A stretch of 64,000 nucleotides of DNA, taken from assembly GCA_003263845.1 (NCBI GenBank), contig JYJN01000070.1:1-64000 (forward strand), read 5' to 3'. The DNA comes from Vibrio aestivus (GTDB lineage: Bacteria; Pseudomonadota; Gammaproteobacteria; Enterobacterales; Vibrionaceae). Positions 50,986 to 61,548 of the stretch are shown piece by piece. Every line of letters starts with the position of its first letter. The stretch's first letter is position 1. The notes under the pieces are model-generated. The model did not search any database and was not told where the DNA came from. It saw only the letters and a list, made by a program, of their open reading frames with translations. A program made the translations under genes and the position numbers.

Positions 50986-51427
50986 CGTTATAGAGGGTGC
51001 TTGTGTAACCTAATTTATGTTGAAGCACATGATAAATATCTTTATGGCCTTTAATAACAACGAATTACGTTGGCACTTGGTAGGATTTGTTTCATTTTGA
51101 GACAAATCTATGGCTAGGCATGGCTGAGTCGCATTGGTATCATTTTCACTGCAATTCACATCCGTTAAATACAAACTTCAGTCAATTTCGTAATGATCTT
51201 TTGGCATTTACGGACTCAAGCTTCACGAGGGCTACCGCTCTCTTTTTGTTGATTCAGCCTTTGATAGGCTTCAAGTGCGCCACTGCCCATATTTAACAAA
51301 GTGGTCATGACGATCTCATCAGGTTGTTCAGTCGAGTTTTACGTAAATTTACACGAATTTGATGATGTGAAAGATTGTTGGCAATTACACTCACTGCCAT
51401 CGTTCATAGTTTCAAGAGAGCCTATAG
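50986..51427. other. Gap before the PAP2 gene
   Basis: About 440 bases. I see no convincing gene. TTTTACGTAAATTTACACG near 51338 resembles a parS2 site but has the wrong spacing. Confidence 0.5.
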
Positions 51428-52197
51428 ATGTATACAAAAAAAAGGCAGAGTAAAAAGAGCGGTCTTATTATGCTTGCTGCGATGATGACCTTGCTGGTTC
51501 CGATTAGCATGATGTCATTTTCAATCGACCTTTCTGCAGGTGTTTCAGATCGTGTTGGCTTGATATTTACTTGGCTGACAGATTCTGCGGGTAGCAAAGG
51601 GTTTTTGATAACTCTAACGGTACTTGGTTTATTGATGTTGCGCCTAGGCATGTCGCGAGAAGAGTGCCTCGCTAAGTTGATTCAATTAGCGGTGATCTTA
51701 CTTATTGGCTTTGCGAGTAAAACTGGCTTAAAGGCGATGACTGAAAGCCTCGTCCTTATACCGAATTTATGGCCGAGCAGCTGGTAATCCCTAACGCAAA
51801 CCACTTTTATAAACTGACTCAAGGCCGACAAAATGAGCTGATTGAGACTGTGTCGGCTAGCACCAGCGAATGGCGGACTCGCCACTGGTTAGGCGAAACG
51901 GATTATTCCTTTCCTTCTGGTCATACTATTTTTGCAGCCATATGTGTGGTTTTTTTTGCGGGGCTGTTTCTTCAATGGGGAAAACCAAGCTGGGCTTTCG
52001 GTGTCTTAGCTTGGGCGCTTGTGGTGTCTTATAGCCGCTTGTGGCTTGGAATGCATCGTCCTATTGACTTGTTCGGTTCGACCGCATTTGTCGCTGCAGT
52101 GTACGTCATCCTCCCGAGCTTTACCCACTCTGCAAGTCGTCTGTCTCGGCTTCTCCCTGAAAATGGGTTGTTTAGGTTACTCGGGAATAAAAACTAA
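51428..52197 (+). CDS. PAP2-family membrane phosphatase, PgpB-like (one frameshift)
   Basis: Multi-spanning lipid phosphatase that probably acts on phosphatidylglycerophosphate or undecaprenyl diphosphate. The three PAP2 motifs appear once a missing C near 51749 is restored: K-TGLKAMTESPRP (KxxxxxxRP), PSGH in YSFPSGHTIFAA, and SRLWLGMHRPIDLF. Restored length 256 aa. The break falls in the first motif, so as read the protein would be inactive. Confidence 0.85.
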
Positions 52198-52200
52198 TAA

Positions 52201-52226
52201 AAAGGCAGCGTAAGCTGCTTTTTTAT
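52201..52226 (+). terminator. Terminator of the PAP2 gene
   Basis: GCAGC GTAA GCTGC stem with A's before and T6 after. Confidence 0.7.
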
Positions 52227-52393
52227 TTTCGCGGCAAGTTTGATAGAGAGTTTATCCACAAATTGGAATTTCTAATATTCCGTGCGCTAAAATCAAATTT
52301 AGAGCCTAAGCTCTATGTAAGAGCGGATGAGTCCTTTAGTATTTGATGTTCGTATTACCGTCATAAAGTACTCAATCAAAAGTGAGGTCGTGT

Positions 52394-53833
52394 ATGGAAC
52401 CTGTCGTCGATATTCAGAATTGGAGCAGTGAAAAATCACATCATGAACGTGATTTGAATACCTTGTTTGACATCAGCAAAGCCAGATATCACGCAGAACC
52501 TTATCCAGACTATGACCACCGCATTGCGATGCTCATTCAGTTAAAGCGCTCGCTCATCGAACATCAACAAGCACTGATTTCTGCTTTGAACAGTGACTAT
52601 GGTTACCGCAGTGAATTTGATAGTACGATCTGTGACTTAATGCCCTCGGTCAGCCACATCAATTATACGAAGAAGAAACTCGCTAAATGGATGAAACCTT
52701 CCAAAAGGCATGCGGGTTTAATGCTATCACCATCTAAACTGCGGGTGGAGTATCAACCTCTCGGCGTTGTTGGCGTCATTGTGCCTTGGAACTTCCCAAT
52801 CGTATTGAGTATTGCTCCTGTTGTCACGGCATTGGCGGCTGGCAACCAGGTCATGGTTAAGCTGAGTGAATTCACCCCACAAACCAATCGCGTGCTGACA
52901 AAAGTCTTTGATAGCTGTGATGGTGCTGTACAAGTGATCGAAGGTGGGGCTGATATTGCCGCACACTTTTCTAGTCTGCCATTTGATCATTTGCTGTTCA
53001 CGGGCTCAACGGCAGTCGGTAAGCTGGTGGCCAAATCTGCGGCTGAGAACCTGACTCCGGTTACCCTTGAGTTAGGGGGAAAATCTCCGGTAGTTATTGA
53101 TAATCAGATCCCAATGAAAAAAGCCATCGATGCGATTTTGCTGGGCAAATCCATCAATGCAGGCCAAATTTGCGTCGCGCCAGATTACGTCTTTGTGCCA
53201 CACGATAGGGTGGATGAGTTTGTAGAGGTCTATCAGAGCCGCTTTCAAAGCCTTTACAAGGCCGATAAACAAGGCCTGCGACAAATGACTCACATCATCA
53301 ATGACAAACAGCATGAACGGCTGCAGGGCTTAATTACGGATGCTCAAAGTAAAGGGGCTGAGGTCATTTCGATAATTGAAGAGCAAGGCGTTGGTAAGCA
53401 GATGTTCCCGTACCTTATTAAAGATCCAACCGATGACATGCAAGTAATGCAAGAGGAAGTCTTTGGTCCTGTACTTTCAATCAAGCCCTACGAGACGTTG
53501 AGCGAGGCTATAGACTATATCACTGCACGCCCACGGCCACTCGCGCTGTACATCATGAGTGATGATGGTGACTTTCAACAGCAAGTGCTAAAGCAAACCC
53601 ATAGTGGTGGTGTTTGTATTAATGACTCGTTACTTCATGTCGCTGCGGAAGATGCGCCATTTGGCGGCATTGGTCAATCTGGCATGGGAGCTTACCACGG
53701 TGTGGAAGGCTTCATCACTTTCTCGCACAGCAAAACCGTTTTGGCGACGCCAAGCTGGCTTCCACGCAGCCGAATTATGCTATCAATGCGCAATGTGGCG
53801 CGAAAAGTATTATCCAAATGGATGATTCGCTAA
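52394..53833 (+). CDS. Coniferyl-aldehyde-dehydrogenase-type aldehyde dehydrogenase
   Basis: NAD(P)-dependent ALDH. VGVIVPWNFPI, TGSTAVGKLVAKSA, the general-base Glu in LELGGKSPVVI and nucleophile Cys in INAGQICVAPDYVFVP (CalB-type). The last motif and the length of 479 aa place it with coniferyl aldehyde dehydrogenases, which use a range of aromatic and aliphatic aldehydes. The start at 52394 has GAGG upstream, while an in-frame GTG lies at 52382. Single-gene unit. Confidence 0.88.
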   Translation: MEPVVDIQNWSSEKSHHERDLNTLFDISKARYHAEPYPDYDHRIAMLIQLKRSLIEHQQALISALNSDYGYRSEFDSTICDLMPSVSHINYTKKKLAKWMKPSKRHAGLMLSPSKLRVEYQPLGVVGVIVPWNFPIVLSIAPVVTALAAGNQVMVKLSEFTPQTNRVLTKVFDSCDGAVQVIEGGADIAAHFSSLPFDHLLFTGSTAVGKLVAKSAAENLTPVTLELGGKSPVVIDNQIPMKKAIDAILLGKSINAGQICVAPDYVFVPHDRVDEFVEVYQSRFQSLYKADKQGLRQMTHIINDKQHERLQGLITDAQSKGAEVISIIEEQGVGKQMFPYLIKDPTDDMQVMQEEVFGPVLSIKPYETLSEAIDYITARPRPLALYIMSDDGDFQQQVLKQTHSGGVCINDSLLHVAAEDAPFGGIGQSGMGAYHGVEGFITFSHSKTVLATPSWLPRSRIMLSMRNVARKVLSKWMIR

Positions 53834-53887
53834 CACACATTCCTTATTGAGCCCTTTAATTTCAAAGGCTAAAACGCTAATATTGCC

Positions 53888-53922
53888 GCGCTCTTTCAAC
53901 TAGTTGATAGAGCGCGTTTTTA
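53888..53922 (+). terminator. Terminator of the aldehyde dehydrogenase gene
   Basis: GCGCTCT and AGAGCGC pair across a 14-base loop that can itself fold (CAACTAGTTG), followed by GTTTTTA. Confidence 0.85.
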
Positions 53923-53930
53923 ATTTTAAT

Positions 53931-54060
53931 TCTCAGGGCGGGGCGAAATTCCCCACCGGCGGTATACCTGTAAAGGTGAGCCCGCGAGCGCTCGATTCGT
54001 CGAGGTCAGCAGATCTGGTGAGATGCCAGAGCCGACGGTTATAGTCCGGATGAAAGAGAA
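53931..54060 (+). promoter_or_regulatory. FMN riboswitch (RFN element)
   Basis: All conserved blocks of the RFN element are present: CAGGGCGGGGCGAAATTCCC, CACCGGCGGTA, AGCCCGCGAGCG, GGTCAGCAGA, GGTGAGATGCCAGAGCCGAC and GGATGAAAGAGAA. It binds FMN and turns down ribB. About 100 bases lie between it and ribB. Confidence 0.97.
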
Positions 54061-54161
54061 TGGAGATACGCAAGTGAGCTTGTATGGCTTGCTGGCGCGT
54101 CTCGTTTTGGATTTATATCCCTCTTAGTGCCCTGATTCTGGTGATAATTAGGAGTTTAACC

Positions 54162-54818
54162 ATGAATCAGTCCTCTCTACTTGCCGAGTATGGCAATCCA
54201 ATTACCCGCGTTGAAAACGCATTAGCTGCGCTTAAAGAAGGGCGCGGTGTTTTGCTGCTTGATGATGAAGATCGTGAAAATGAAGGCGATATCATCTATT
54301 CAGTCGAGCACCTTACGACCGAACAAATGGCGTTAATGATCCGTGAATGCAGCGGGATCGTGTGCCTTTGCTTGACGGATGAACAAGCAAACAAACTTGA
54401 GCTTCCACCTATGGTTCAAGACAACAACAGCGCCAACCAAACTGCATTTACAGTGTCAATCGAAGCCAAAGTGGGCGTGACAACGGGTGTCTCTGCTCAA
54501 GATCGTGTGACCACCATTAAAACTGCAGCAAACCCAGCGAGTCGCCCAGAAGACCTTGCTCGACCAGGCCACGTCTTTCCTCTGCGAGCACGTGCTGGTG
54601 GTGTAATGACTCGTCGTGGACACACTGAAGGTACGGTGGATCTTATGCAGATGGCTGGCCTATCACCAGCAGGTGTACTTTGTGAAGTGACCAACCCAGA
54701 TGGGTCAATGGCAAAAGCGCCAGAGATTGTTGCATTTGGCAAACTGCACAATATGCCGGTGCTAACGATTGAAGATATGGTTCAATACCGCCAAGAGTTT
54801 GATTTGAAGCTGGCATAA
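54162..54818 (+). CDS. ribB: 3,4-dihydroxy-2-butanone-4-phosphate synthase
   Basis: Makes the four-carbon unit of riboflavin from ribulose-5-phosphate. [17 protein letters not shown] with the metal-binding Glu residues, [21 protein letters not shown] and [11 protein letters not shown] are diagnostic. A single RibB domain of 218 aa with no RibA fusion. Start chosen at the ATG at 54162 after TTAGGAGTTT. Controlled by the riboswitch just upstream. Confidence 0.96.
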   Translation: MNQSSLLAEYGNPITRVENALAALKEGRGVLLLDDEDRENEGDIIYSVEHLTTEQMALMIRECSGIVCLCLTDEQANKLELPPMVQDNNSANQTAFTVSIEAKVGVTTGVSAQDRVTTIKTAANPASRPEDLARPGHVFPLRARAGGVMTRRGHTEGTVDLMQMAGLSPAGVLCEVTNPDGSMAKAPEIVAFGKLHNMPVLTIEDMVQYRQEFDLKLA

Positions 54819-54873
54819 TTCCATCGCGCGGAGGTTATTCTTCCTCAATTCTGAGGTGAGATAGAGTAAATAG

Positions 54874-54905
54874 AAAGCCCCAACCATAGGTTGGGGCTTT
54901 TTGAT
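54874..54905. terminator. Bidirectional terminator between ribB and lapB
   Basis: AAAGCCCCAACC ATA GGTTGGGGCTTT, perfect stem flanked by A's and T's on both sides of a convergent gene pair. Confidence 0.92.
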
Positions 54906-54929
54906 ATTAGCTAGCAGAACATTTTAGGA

Positions 54930-57047
54930 TCAGTTTACTGCGCGAACCTTACCTTGTTTTAGGTCATTCAGAACTTGGCCCTTCGGCCCATCGGCAATGA
55001 CGCTGCCTTTTTCCATCACAATCACGCGATCAACCACATCCAACATCGATGTTTTATGGGTAATGAGAATAAGTGTTTCGCTTGGAGCAAGCTGACCCAG
55101 CTGATGCTTAATGTGCATCTCTGAACGGTTATCCATCGCACTGGTTGGCTCATCCATCAACAAGACGGGTGGGCGTCCGAGCAATGCCCTAGCAATAGCG
55201 ACAGCTTGGCGTTGACCGCCAGACAATAACATACCGCCTTCACCGACTTGGCGCTCCAATCCGGCTGGGTCTTGCTGGGTAAACACGGTGACCCCTGAAC
55301 GGTTAGCCGCATCCATGACATCGCGGTCGTCGGCAAGTGGTCGGCCTAGGGTAATGTTATCGCGAATGGTGCCGTAGAAAAGATTACTGTCTTGCGGTAC
55401 ACAGCCAATGTTGCGTCTAATGTCGATGTGGTGAAGCTGAGATATATCAGTGTCATCAATGCGCACATGACCTTCAGTTGGTTGGAAAAGTCCCATAATC
55501 AAACGCTCAAGCGTCGTCTTACCCGAACCAATACGACCGATAATCGCGACCTTTTCACCTGGGTTGATCGTTAAAGAAAGATCGCGAATAGAAGCGATAG
55601 GAGAGTCTGGGTAATGGAATGTGACTTTCTCAAGTTCAATCTTACCTTGGACAATAGGACGGTGGATGTAGCGCTTACCTTCCTCTTGCTCGTCCGGCAT
55701 CTCCATCACTTGCTCGATGATTGAAAGTGATGACTTGGCTTGGTTGTATCGTGTGGAGAGCAGAGATAACTGAACCATAGGGCCAATTGCACGGCCGCTC
55801 AGCATGGTAGCCGCAATAAGACCACCCATTGTGAGTTCACCTTCAGCAATCAAATAAACCCCCAGAATGATCATACCGACGTTAGAGGCTTGTTGAACAA
55901 AACCAGCCGTGTTTTGAATGCCATCAGTAATGCGGCGGCTTTTAATGTTCCAGTTGGCCATGTGAGCCACGGCCTCTTCCCAACGGAATTGAAACTGGCT
56001 CTGTGCACCAAATAGTTTGACGGTTTCTAAGCCCGAAATACTTTCAATCAAGTTAGCGTACTTCTGAGAGGCTAAGCGAGAGCCTTCTTCAATGGCCTTT
56101 CTTAAAGGCCCTTGTATGAGCAGAGAGTAAATAATCAGAATACAGACGCCCACTATTGGCACTAATACTAAATTCCCTGCCATGAGCCATATGAGCACCA
56201 AAAACAAGACGGCAAATGGTAGGTCGATGAGAGAACCAATAGTGGCGGAAGTGAAGAACTCCCTGATCGATTCGAACTCTTGTAAGTGGCGTGCAAACGC
56301 TCCGGTCGATGGAGGTCTCGCCTCCATGCGAATCCCCATAACCTTGCTAAACAGTTTGGATGAGATCAGAATATCCGATTTTTTGCCAGCTACGTCGATG
56401 AAGTAACTTCGCAGCAGCTTCAAGGTCAAATCGAATAGGAAGATGACAAAGATACCGCTGGCCAAAACCCAAAGTGTTTCAAACGCCAGATTCGGCACTA
56501 CTTTGTCATAGACTAAGCGGGTAAACATGGGGGCGGCGATGGCGAAAAGATTGATCAAAATAGAAGCGATTAAGACATCACGATAGATTTTCTTTGATTG
56601 CCAAATGGTGCCCCAGAACCAGTGGCCATCACGGGTTTTGAGCACTTCGGGTGAGCGCTCATCATAGCGAAACTGTTTTTTAACTAAAAAGTAGCGACCA
56701 ATAAAGCGATCGTTTAAGTCAGAAAGAGGCAATGAAACGGGCACGAGTCCAGATTCACCTGTCACTATTTCTGCTTCCTGCTTTTCATGGTTTACGCTGT
56801 TGAGAACACACGCTTCACCACTTTTCAGCAGTAGCACCACGGGTAAGATTAGATCGGGGATTTCATTGAGCTTTGATCGATTTTCTTTCGCGACCAACCC
56901 TGCACGCTCAGCGGCGCGCGGAAATAGGAAGGGCGTCAGCTTACCGTCGGAAAGCGGTAAGCCGTTAATCAATGCTTCTGGAGAGTTCGCTAAGCCGTAA
57001 TAGCGGCTTACGTAAATCAGCGAGTTTAACAAGGGATCTTGCATCAA
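54930..57047 (-). CDS. lapB: Type I secretion ABC transporter LapB
   Basis: A 705-aa ABC exporter for large adhesins. N-terminal peptidase-like domain without the catalytic Cys (about residues 1-130), six-helix membrane domain, then ATPase with Walker A GRIGSGKTTLERL, LSGGQRQAVAIARALLG and VLLMDEPTSAMDN. A degenerate C39 domain is usual for RTX-adhesin transporters. Frame intact. Last gene of the lapC-lapG-lapD-lapB row. Confidence 0.92.
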   Translation of the reverse strand: MMQDPLLNSLIYVSRYYGLANSPEALINGLPLSDGKLTPFLFPRAAERAGLVAKENRSKLNEIPDLILPVVLLLKSGEACVLNSVNHEKQEAEIVTGESGLVPVSLPLSDLNDRFIGRYFLVKKQFRYDERSPEVLKTRDGHWFWGTIWQSKKIYRDVLIASILINLFAIAAPMFTRLVYDKVVPNLAFETLWVLASGIFVIFLFDLTLKLLRSYFIDVAGKKSDILISSKLFSKVMGIRMEARPPSTGAFARHLQEFESIREFFTSATIGSLIDLPFAVLFLVLIWLMAGNLVLVPIVGVCILIIYSLLIQGPLRKAIEEGSRLASQKYANLIESISGLETVKLFGAQSQFQFRWEEAVAHMANWNIKSRRITDGIQNTAGFVQQASNVGMIILGVYLIAEGELTMGGLIAATMLSGRAIGPMVQLSLLSTRYNQAKSSLSIIEQVMEMPDEQEEGKRYIHRPIVQGKIELEKVTFHYPDSPIASIRDLSLTINPGEKVAIIGRIGSGKTTLERLIMGLFQPTEGHVRIDDTDISQLHHIDIRRNIGCVPQDSNLFYGTIRDNITLGRPLADDRDVMDAANRSGVTVFTQQDPAGLERQVGEGGMLLSGGQRQAVAIARALLGRPPVLLMDEPTSAMDNRSEMHIKHQLGQLAPSETLILITHKTSMLDVVDRVIVMEKGSVIADGPKGQVLNDLKQGKVRAVN

Positions 57048-57055
57048 TCTAAGCC

Positions 57056-58965
57056 CTATTTATCAACGATAAAGCCTTGGAAGGCTTCAATAAAGTGTTC
57101 AGAAAGGAAATCAAGCTGAGTTTGTGTCTCAACACGAGAAGCAATGGTTTTGATTCCCAAGTTGTGCGCCGTTCGAGAGATCGAGGTGAGCGTGAACTTT
57201 TGCTTTTCATCATCGAGGTGGTGAGTAAACAAGTAGTCCAGTTTCACGTAGCTGGGCGGTATTCGTTGATGTAGTCCAACGATTGGAAATTACGGCCGTA
57301 GTTGTCGACACCAAACTCAGCACCTGCTGCGCGCACCGCATTACAAAATAGTGCGGTATGGTGAGGCGAGTTAACGAAACAAGTCTCTGGAATCTCGAAG
57401 TGCATCAGGCTTGCTGCAGATTGACTCTTGGTGAGCGTTTGCGTTACCCAGCGAATGAAAGACGGCTGCGAAATACTGCTTTGTGAAATGTTGATTGCGA
57501 CAGGCGAGCCCACCTCGCCAAGCTCAATCTTGTTCACAATTGTGGAGATAACATATTCATCGAGAATGTGGCTAGCATTAAGCTGCTCAAGAGCGAATAG
57601 GTATTGGTTTGCTGTAAAGCGCTCTCCATCCTTCTCAATCGCTGAGAACACTTCTTTATGGTAAATCTCACCATTAGAGCTGCTTGCAGACTGAAATCGG
57701 AAGGTGAACCAATCGTTGTGAATCGCTTCTTCCACCAAGGCTTTCCATTGCTGCTTACCACGTAAATTTTGGCTAGACTGGCTAGAGACAAAACCATAGC
57801 TAATGTCAGGGTTAGCTTTCGCATTTGCCAAGGCATTATCCAGTAAGGTCAGAATATCGGTCGACGATTTCCGCTCTTCATTGTGTACAACACCTAAAGA
57901 AACATTCGCTGCGGCGGTTCCTGTTGGATCAGAGTCCACATCTTGGACAAAGTGGATGATACTGTCGGAGATGATCTTCAATTCACTCTCATCCATGTTT
58001 GGCAAAATGAAACCAAACTCTTCGGTCGAGATACGTGCAATGGTAACGTTTGGTGCTGTGATAGAGATTTTTAGGTGGTCAGCGAGTTCACGAACTTTGT
58101 TATCGCCAAACTCATAACCTTTCTCATCGTAAAGCTCTTTAATGAATTTCGCTTCTAACAGAGCGACCCCACCAAAACTACTTTCTGATAGCCAAGCGTT
58201 CAGTTGGTTCATATAAAATGCGCGGTTACCCAGTTGTGATACAGGGTCAATATAGGCACGCTCACGAAGTTGTTGCGCTTCTTTTGCTTGCGCTTTAAAG
58301 GCTTGTTCTACCTGTTTAGACATACTATTGATGCCATCTACCACGTAGATGAGGTCTTTAGTGGCAGGGCGTGGTAGTGGGTCTCCAAAGTGGTTTCGAG
58401 CCACTTGCTCCATCTTAGTTACAATCAGTTGCAACGGATGTAAAGCACGCTTGAGGATGAAGGCAATCGCTAGTAGGCCGATGGAAAAAATAATCGAGAA
58501 AGCGATGAGAAGACGTACAAAGGCTTGCCATAACTGGGAGTAGGCATCCCCAGGGTGGCTGACAATTTCCACTTCTGCCAGTTGCATCCATCCACTGGTG
58601 ACGACTCGGCGATCATGAATTTGCTCAAACAGGTGTAAATCGGTAAACCACTCCGGAACGTTGTTTGGCTTGATTGGATAAGAGCGGAGGATCTCTTCGC
58701 CGTTATCGAGGAAAATTAGTCGAACCACGGAATAGCTACTACCATCAAATAAGGCATTGATGACCGATTCCACGGCAATGTGGTCGCTGTCTTCAAGATA
58801 CGGAGCGAGGGCTAGGCCTACCGTATTGATGGTGTTGTTGACTTCAGAGCGTTGCTGCTGCTCTAAGTTATTACGCGTGGTGTTAAATTCGATAATAAAT
58901 ACCGAGATCATCAGCATCAAAAATACTGCAATCATCCCCGCGACTAGCTGCTTATATAACGTCAT
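57056..58965 (-). CDS. lapD: c-di-GMP effector LapD (one frameshift)
   Basis: Inner-membrane protein that holds LapG back when c-di-GMP is high. N-terminal helix, a periplasmic sensor with WMQLAEVEIVSHPGDAY (a LapG-binding Trp is expected there), second helix (AFSIIFSIGLLAIAFIL), HAMP, degenerate GGDEF (ARISTEEFGF) and degenerate EAL (KEVF in place of EAL). A missing base near 57252 splits off the last 60 residues (VKLDYLFTHHLDDEKQKF). Restored, 636 aa. The stop of lapG is five bases before its start, and lapB follows eight bases on. Confidence 0.9.
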
Positions 58966-58970
58966 ATTGC

Positions 58971-59636
58971 CTACTCGTCATAATTTATAATTGGTTTGTT
59001 TAGGTTGAGGTTTCGTTCTCTGGCCCTCAAGTCATTCCATAGACTTAGGCGAGAGGATTTGCCTGCCAATTGACCTTTTTTCGACTTCATCAGCCAAAGG
59101 TTTTTACCATTGAAACTGTATACCGGTAGTAAATCGCGCCGCTTAGAAGCGGTTAGGATTTCTGGATTGATATTGTCTAAAATTACTGGCTCCGCACTCG
59201 GAGTCGAATAGTATGCTAGCACCATATGAAACTGGTTTAGAGTGATGGCTTTAACATACACGAGACGTAATTTCTTATCTGACACACCCAGTTCTAATAG
59301 TGAGAAATACTTCGCAATGGTGAAATCTTCGCAATCCCCAGCATTACTGCCAAGAAACTCCAGCGGTGTTGCCCAGTAATCTTTTTTACCCCAAAGATTG
59401 ATGTCATTGACAAAGTTCAGCTGATTGAAGAAACGGTTTACTTCATAAAGCTGCTTTTTTTCAGAGAGCCCTTGGTATTTAGACATCTCTTTACGCCAAG
59501 TCTCTACTCGTTTGCCTGCTCTATCGCCATAGGTTTCACGCACCGCATTCACCCAACGTTGCTCTTGAGTATTAAGGGCAACCGAGGTGAATGAGGCTGA
59601 AATGGCGAGCAATGCTATAAGCCAACGTTTTTTCAT
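58971..59636 (-). CDS. lapG: Periplasmic adhesin protease LapG
   Basis: A 221-aa bacterial transglutaminase-like Cys protease that cuts the N-terminus of a LapA-type adhesin. A signal peptide (KKRWLIALLAISASFTSVA) and the triad Cys in NAGDCEDFTIAKYF, His in NQFHMVLAYY, Asp in VILDNI are seen. Lies before lapD, which controls it. Confidence 0.93.
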   Translation of the reverse strand: MKKRWLIALLAISASFTSVALNTQEQRWVNAVRETYGDRAGKRVETWRKEMSKYQGLSEKKQLYEVNRFFNQLNFVNDINLWGKKDYWATPLEFLGSNAGDCEDFTIAKYFSLLELGVSDKKLRLVYVKAITLNQFHMVLAYYSTPSAEPVILDNINPEILTASKRRDLLPVYSFNGKNLWLMKSKKGQLAGKSSRLSLWNDLRARERNLNLNKPIINYDE

Positions 59637-59725
59637 GACAGTATCTTCATGATGCTGAACTCACAGAATTCGGCCGAGTAAGGTTTTAGACATAAAGCTC
59701 CTTGCTAACAGACTAAGAATGAGGG

Positions 59726-61117
59726 TTACTCGCGAAGCGCGTTACTTTTCGCACTCAGTATTGGTTTTAGGAGGTAATCCATCACCGTGCGTTTACCCGT
59801 TATGATGTCCACAGATGCGGTCATACCCGGAATGATTGGCAACTCTTCGTTGTTACCCAGACTTTTTTGCGTAGTACGTACTCGTACCAAGTAGTAACTG
59901 TTGCCTTCCTCATCTTGGGTGGTGTCCGCACTGATATGTTCTAATGTGCCATCTAAGCCGCCATATTTAGTGAAATCATAAGCACTGAACTTAACGATGG
60001 CCGGAAGATCAGGTCGTAAGAAAGCGATATCTTGCGGCGCTATTTGCGCTTCAACAAGCAGAGTATCTTCAGTCGGAACAATCTCTACAATGTCCATACC
60101 CGGCTGGATAACGCCACCTACGGTATTCACATACAGTGTTTTAACCGTCCCCGTTACTGGTGAAACTACTACGGTACGATTTACTCTGTCTTCAAGACCT
60201 ACGGCTGATTCAGTTAGAGCAGACAGTTTGTCTTGCGCTTGGTTAAGCTTCTCCTGCTGCTCAGAGCGGAATTTCTGCGCACTATCAATACGATTGAGCA
60301 TGGTCTCGCGAATAGCGGCTTGAAGCACCGGAATTTTCAGTTCACTTGAGGTTAGCTCTCGGCGAGTATCATTCACTTGGCGTTGAAGCTTAAGTAACTC
60401 AATACGAGGTACCACGCCTTCATCGGCCAGCGGTTCAGTGATTTCTAACTCTTTCAAAGCGAAGTTGTAGCTTTGACGAAGGTTGCGTACTCGCGCTTGT
60501 ATTTCAACCAAATCCTGCTGTTTCTGCTTAACTTGTTGGTCTATCGTTGAAAGTTGGTTGCGAAGGTTGTTGAGGTCTTGTCGATATTCGGCTTTCTGTC
60601 TTTCAACGAGTCGGGGCTGGGATTCACTCAGAATTGGTGGGAACGCAAGGCGGCTATAATCGAGCTGAACACTCTTCTGCCAGTTTCGTTCATCAAACTC
60701 TTCAACAACGACAACACTGGTGATGGAAGCAGAAAGTTGAAGAACACTTGCGGTTAAGTTTGCTACCTGTTGCTCGCGCTCACGAAAGTCTGAGCGAAAT
60801 CGAGTGTCGTCAATGAGTAACAGTTGCTGGCCTTTTTGAACCAATTGGCCTTCAAATGCTTTGATCTCTTTGACTAAGCCACCTTCAAGGTTTTGCACCA
60901 CTTGGATTTGAGAAGAGGGAACAACCTTGCCCTGTCCTACGGTGACTTTGTCGAGCTCTGCCCAAGATGCCCACGCGATGGCCAATCCGAAAAATAGCAC
61001 TATGACCCATAGCATCAATCTAGCGCTGCTTGGGGTATTGAGCAAAAGTGCGGCAGTTTTGTCGTCGACATATTCCAGCTCCGTATTCGAAAGCTTGTCG
61101 ACTTGTTTGTTACTCAT
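59726..61117 (-). CDS. lapC: Type I secretion membrane-fusion protein LapC
   Basis: A 463-aa HlyD-family adaptor. One N-terminal helix (LMLWVIVLFFGLAIAWASWA), lipoyl half GQGKVVPSSQIQVVQNLEGG, a long coiled coil (about residues 150-300), and the closing VVSPVTGTVKTLYVNTVGGV and RVRTTQKSLGNNEELPIIPGM. Links LapB to an outer-membrane channel, which is not in the window. First gene of the row. Confidence 0.92.
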   Translation of the reverse strand: MSNKQVDKLSNTELEYVDDKTAALLLNTPSSARLMLWVIVLFFGLAIAWASWAELDKVTVGQGKVVPSSQIQVVQNLEGGLVKEIKAFEGQLVQKGQQLLLIDDTRFRSDFREREQQVANLTASVLQLSASITSVVVVEEFDERNWQKSVQLDYSRLAFPPILSESQPRLVERQKAEYRQDLNNLRNQLSTIDQQVKQKQQDLVEIQARVRNLRQSYNFALKELEITEPLADEGVVPRIELLKLQRQVNDTRRELTSSELKIPVLQAAIRETMLNRIDSAQKFRSEQQEKLNQAQDKLSALTESAVGLEDRVNRTVVVSPVTGTVKTLYVNTVGGVIQPGMDIVEIVPTEDTLLVEAQIAPQDIAFLRPDLPAIVKFSAYDFTKYGGLDGTLEHISADTTQDEEGNSYYLVRVRTTQKSLGNNEELPIIPGMTASVDIITGKRTVMDYLLKPILSAKSNALRE

Positions 61118-61548
61118 CAGGCATCCTTGAGTTGATGACTCAGTATTACTTTGATTTTATTACTAGTTAGTACAAATGTTAAGGAGTTGATAATACTTAT
61201 TTGTAGTTCATTTACGCAGTTAATGTTAGCTTTCTCATTCTTATCACTTAACACTAAGTTTAGACTGAGGAAGTTAGGGCGTGTTGCTCTTTCTCGGTTA
61301 ATTTTTGTTCGAGATAAAACGATTTTAGCCCGGGGCGCGTAGCCGAACCCTTCGGGCAGCCTTTGTAGTTCATTTCTACTGCGTTATCGGCTTTTTATAT
61401 AGGCTAGCTATACGTCAAAGCCTCTGTCTTGTATAAATCACCTACAAAGTGCTGCAATAATCATCTCGGAAGATCAACACACCCGAATACAACCTTGTGT
61501 TATTGGTCACATCGGCGCAAAATCAGAAAAAATCCCATGGGAGTAGGA
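61118..61548. other. Divergent gap lapC / pdxH with repeated element
   Basis: About 430 bases. TTTGTAGTTCATTTACGCAGTTA (61200) recurs as TTTGTAGTTCATTTCTACTGCGTTATC (61363). The second copy lies in a GC-rich block with hairpins (CCGAACCCTTCGGG). A minus-strand 37-codon frame (61260-61373) starts MNYKGCPKGSATRPGLKSFY. I do not know what this block does. Confidence 0.5.

Noticed and set aside
51336..51360. TTTTACGTAAATTTACACG as a parS2 site
   Set aside because: The palindrome has the wrong spacing between arms.
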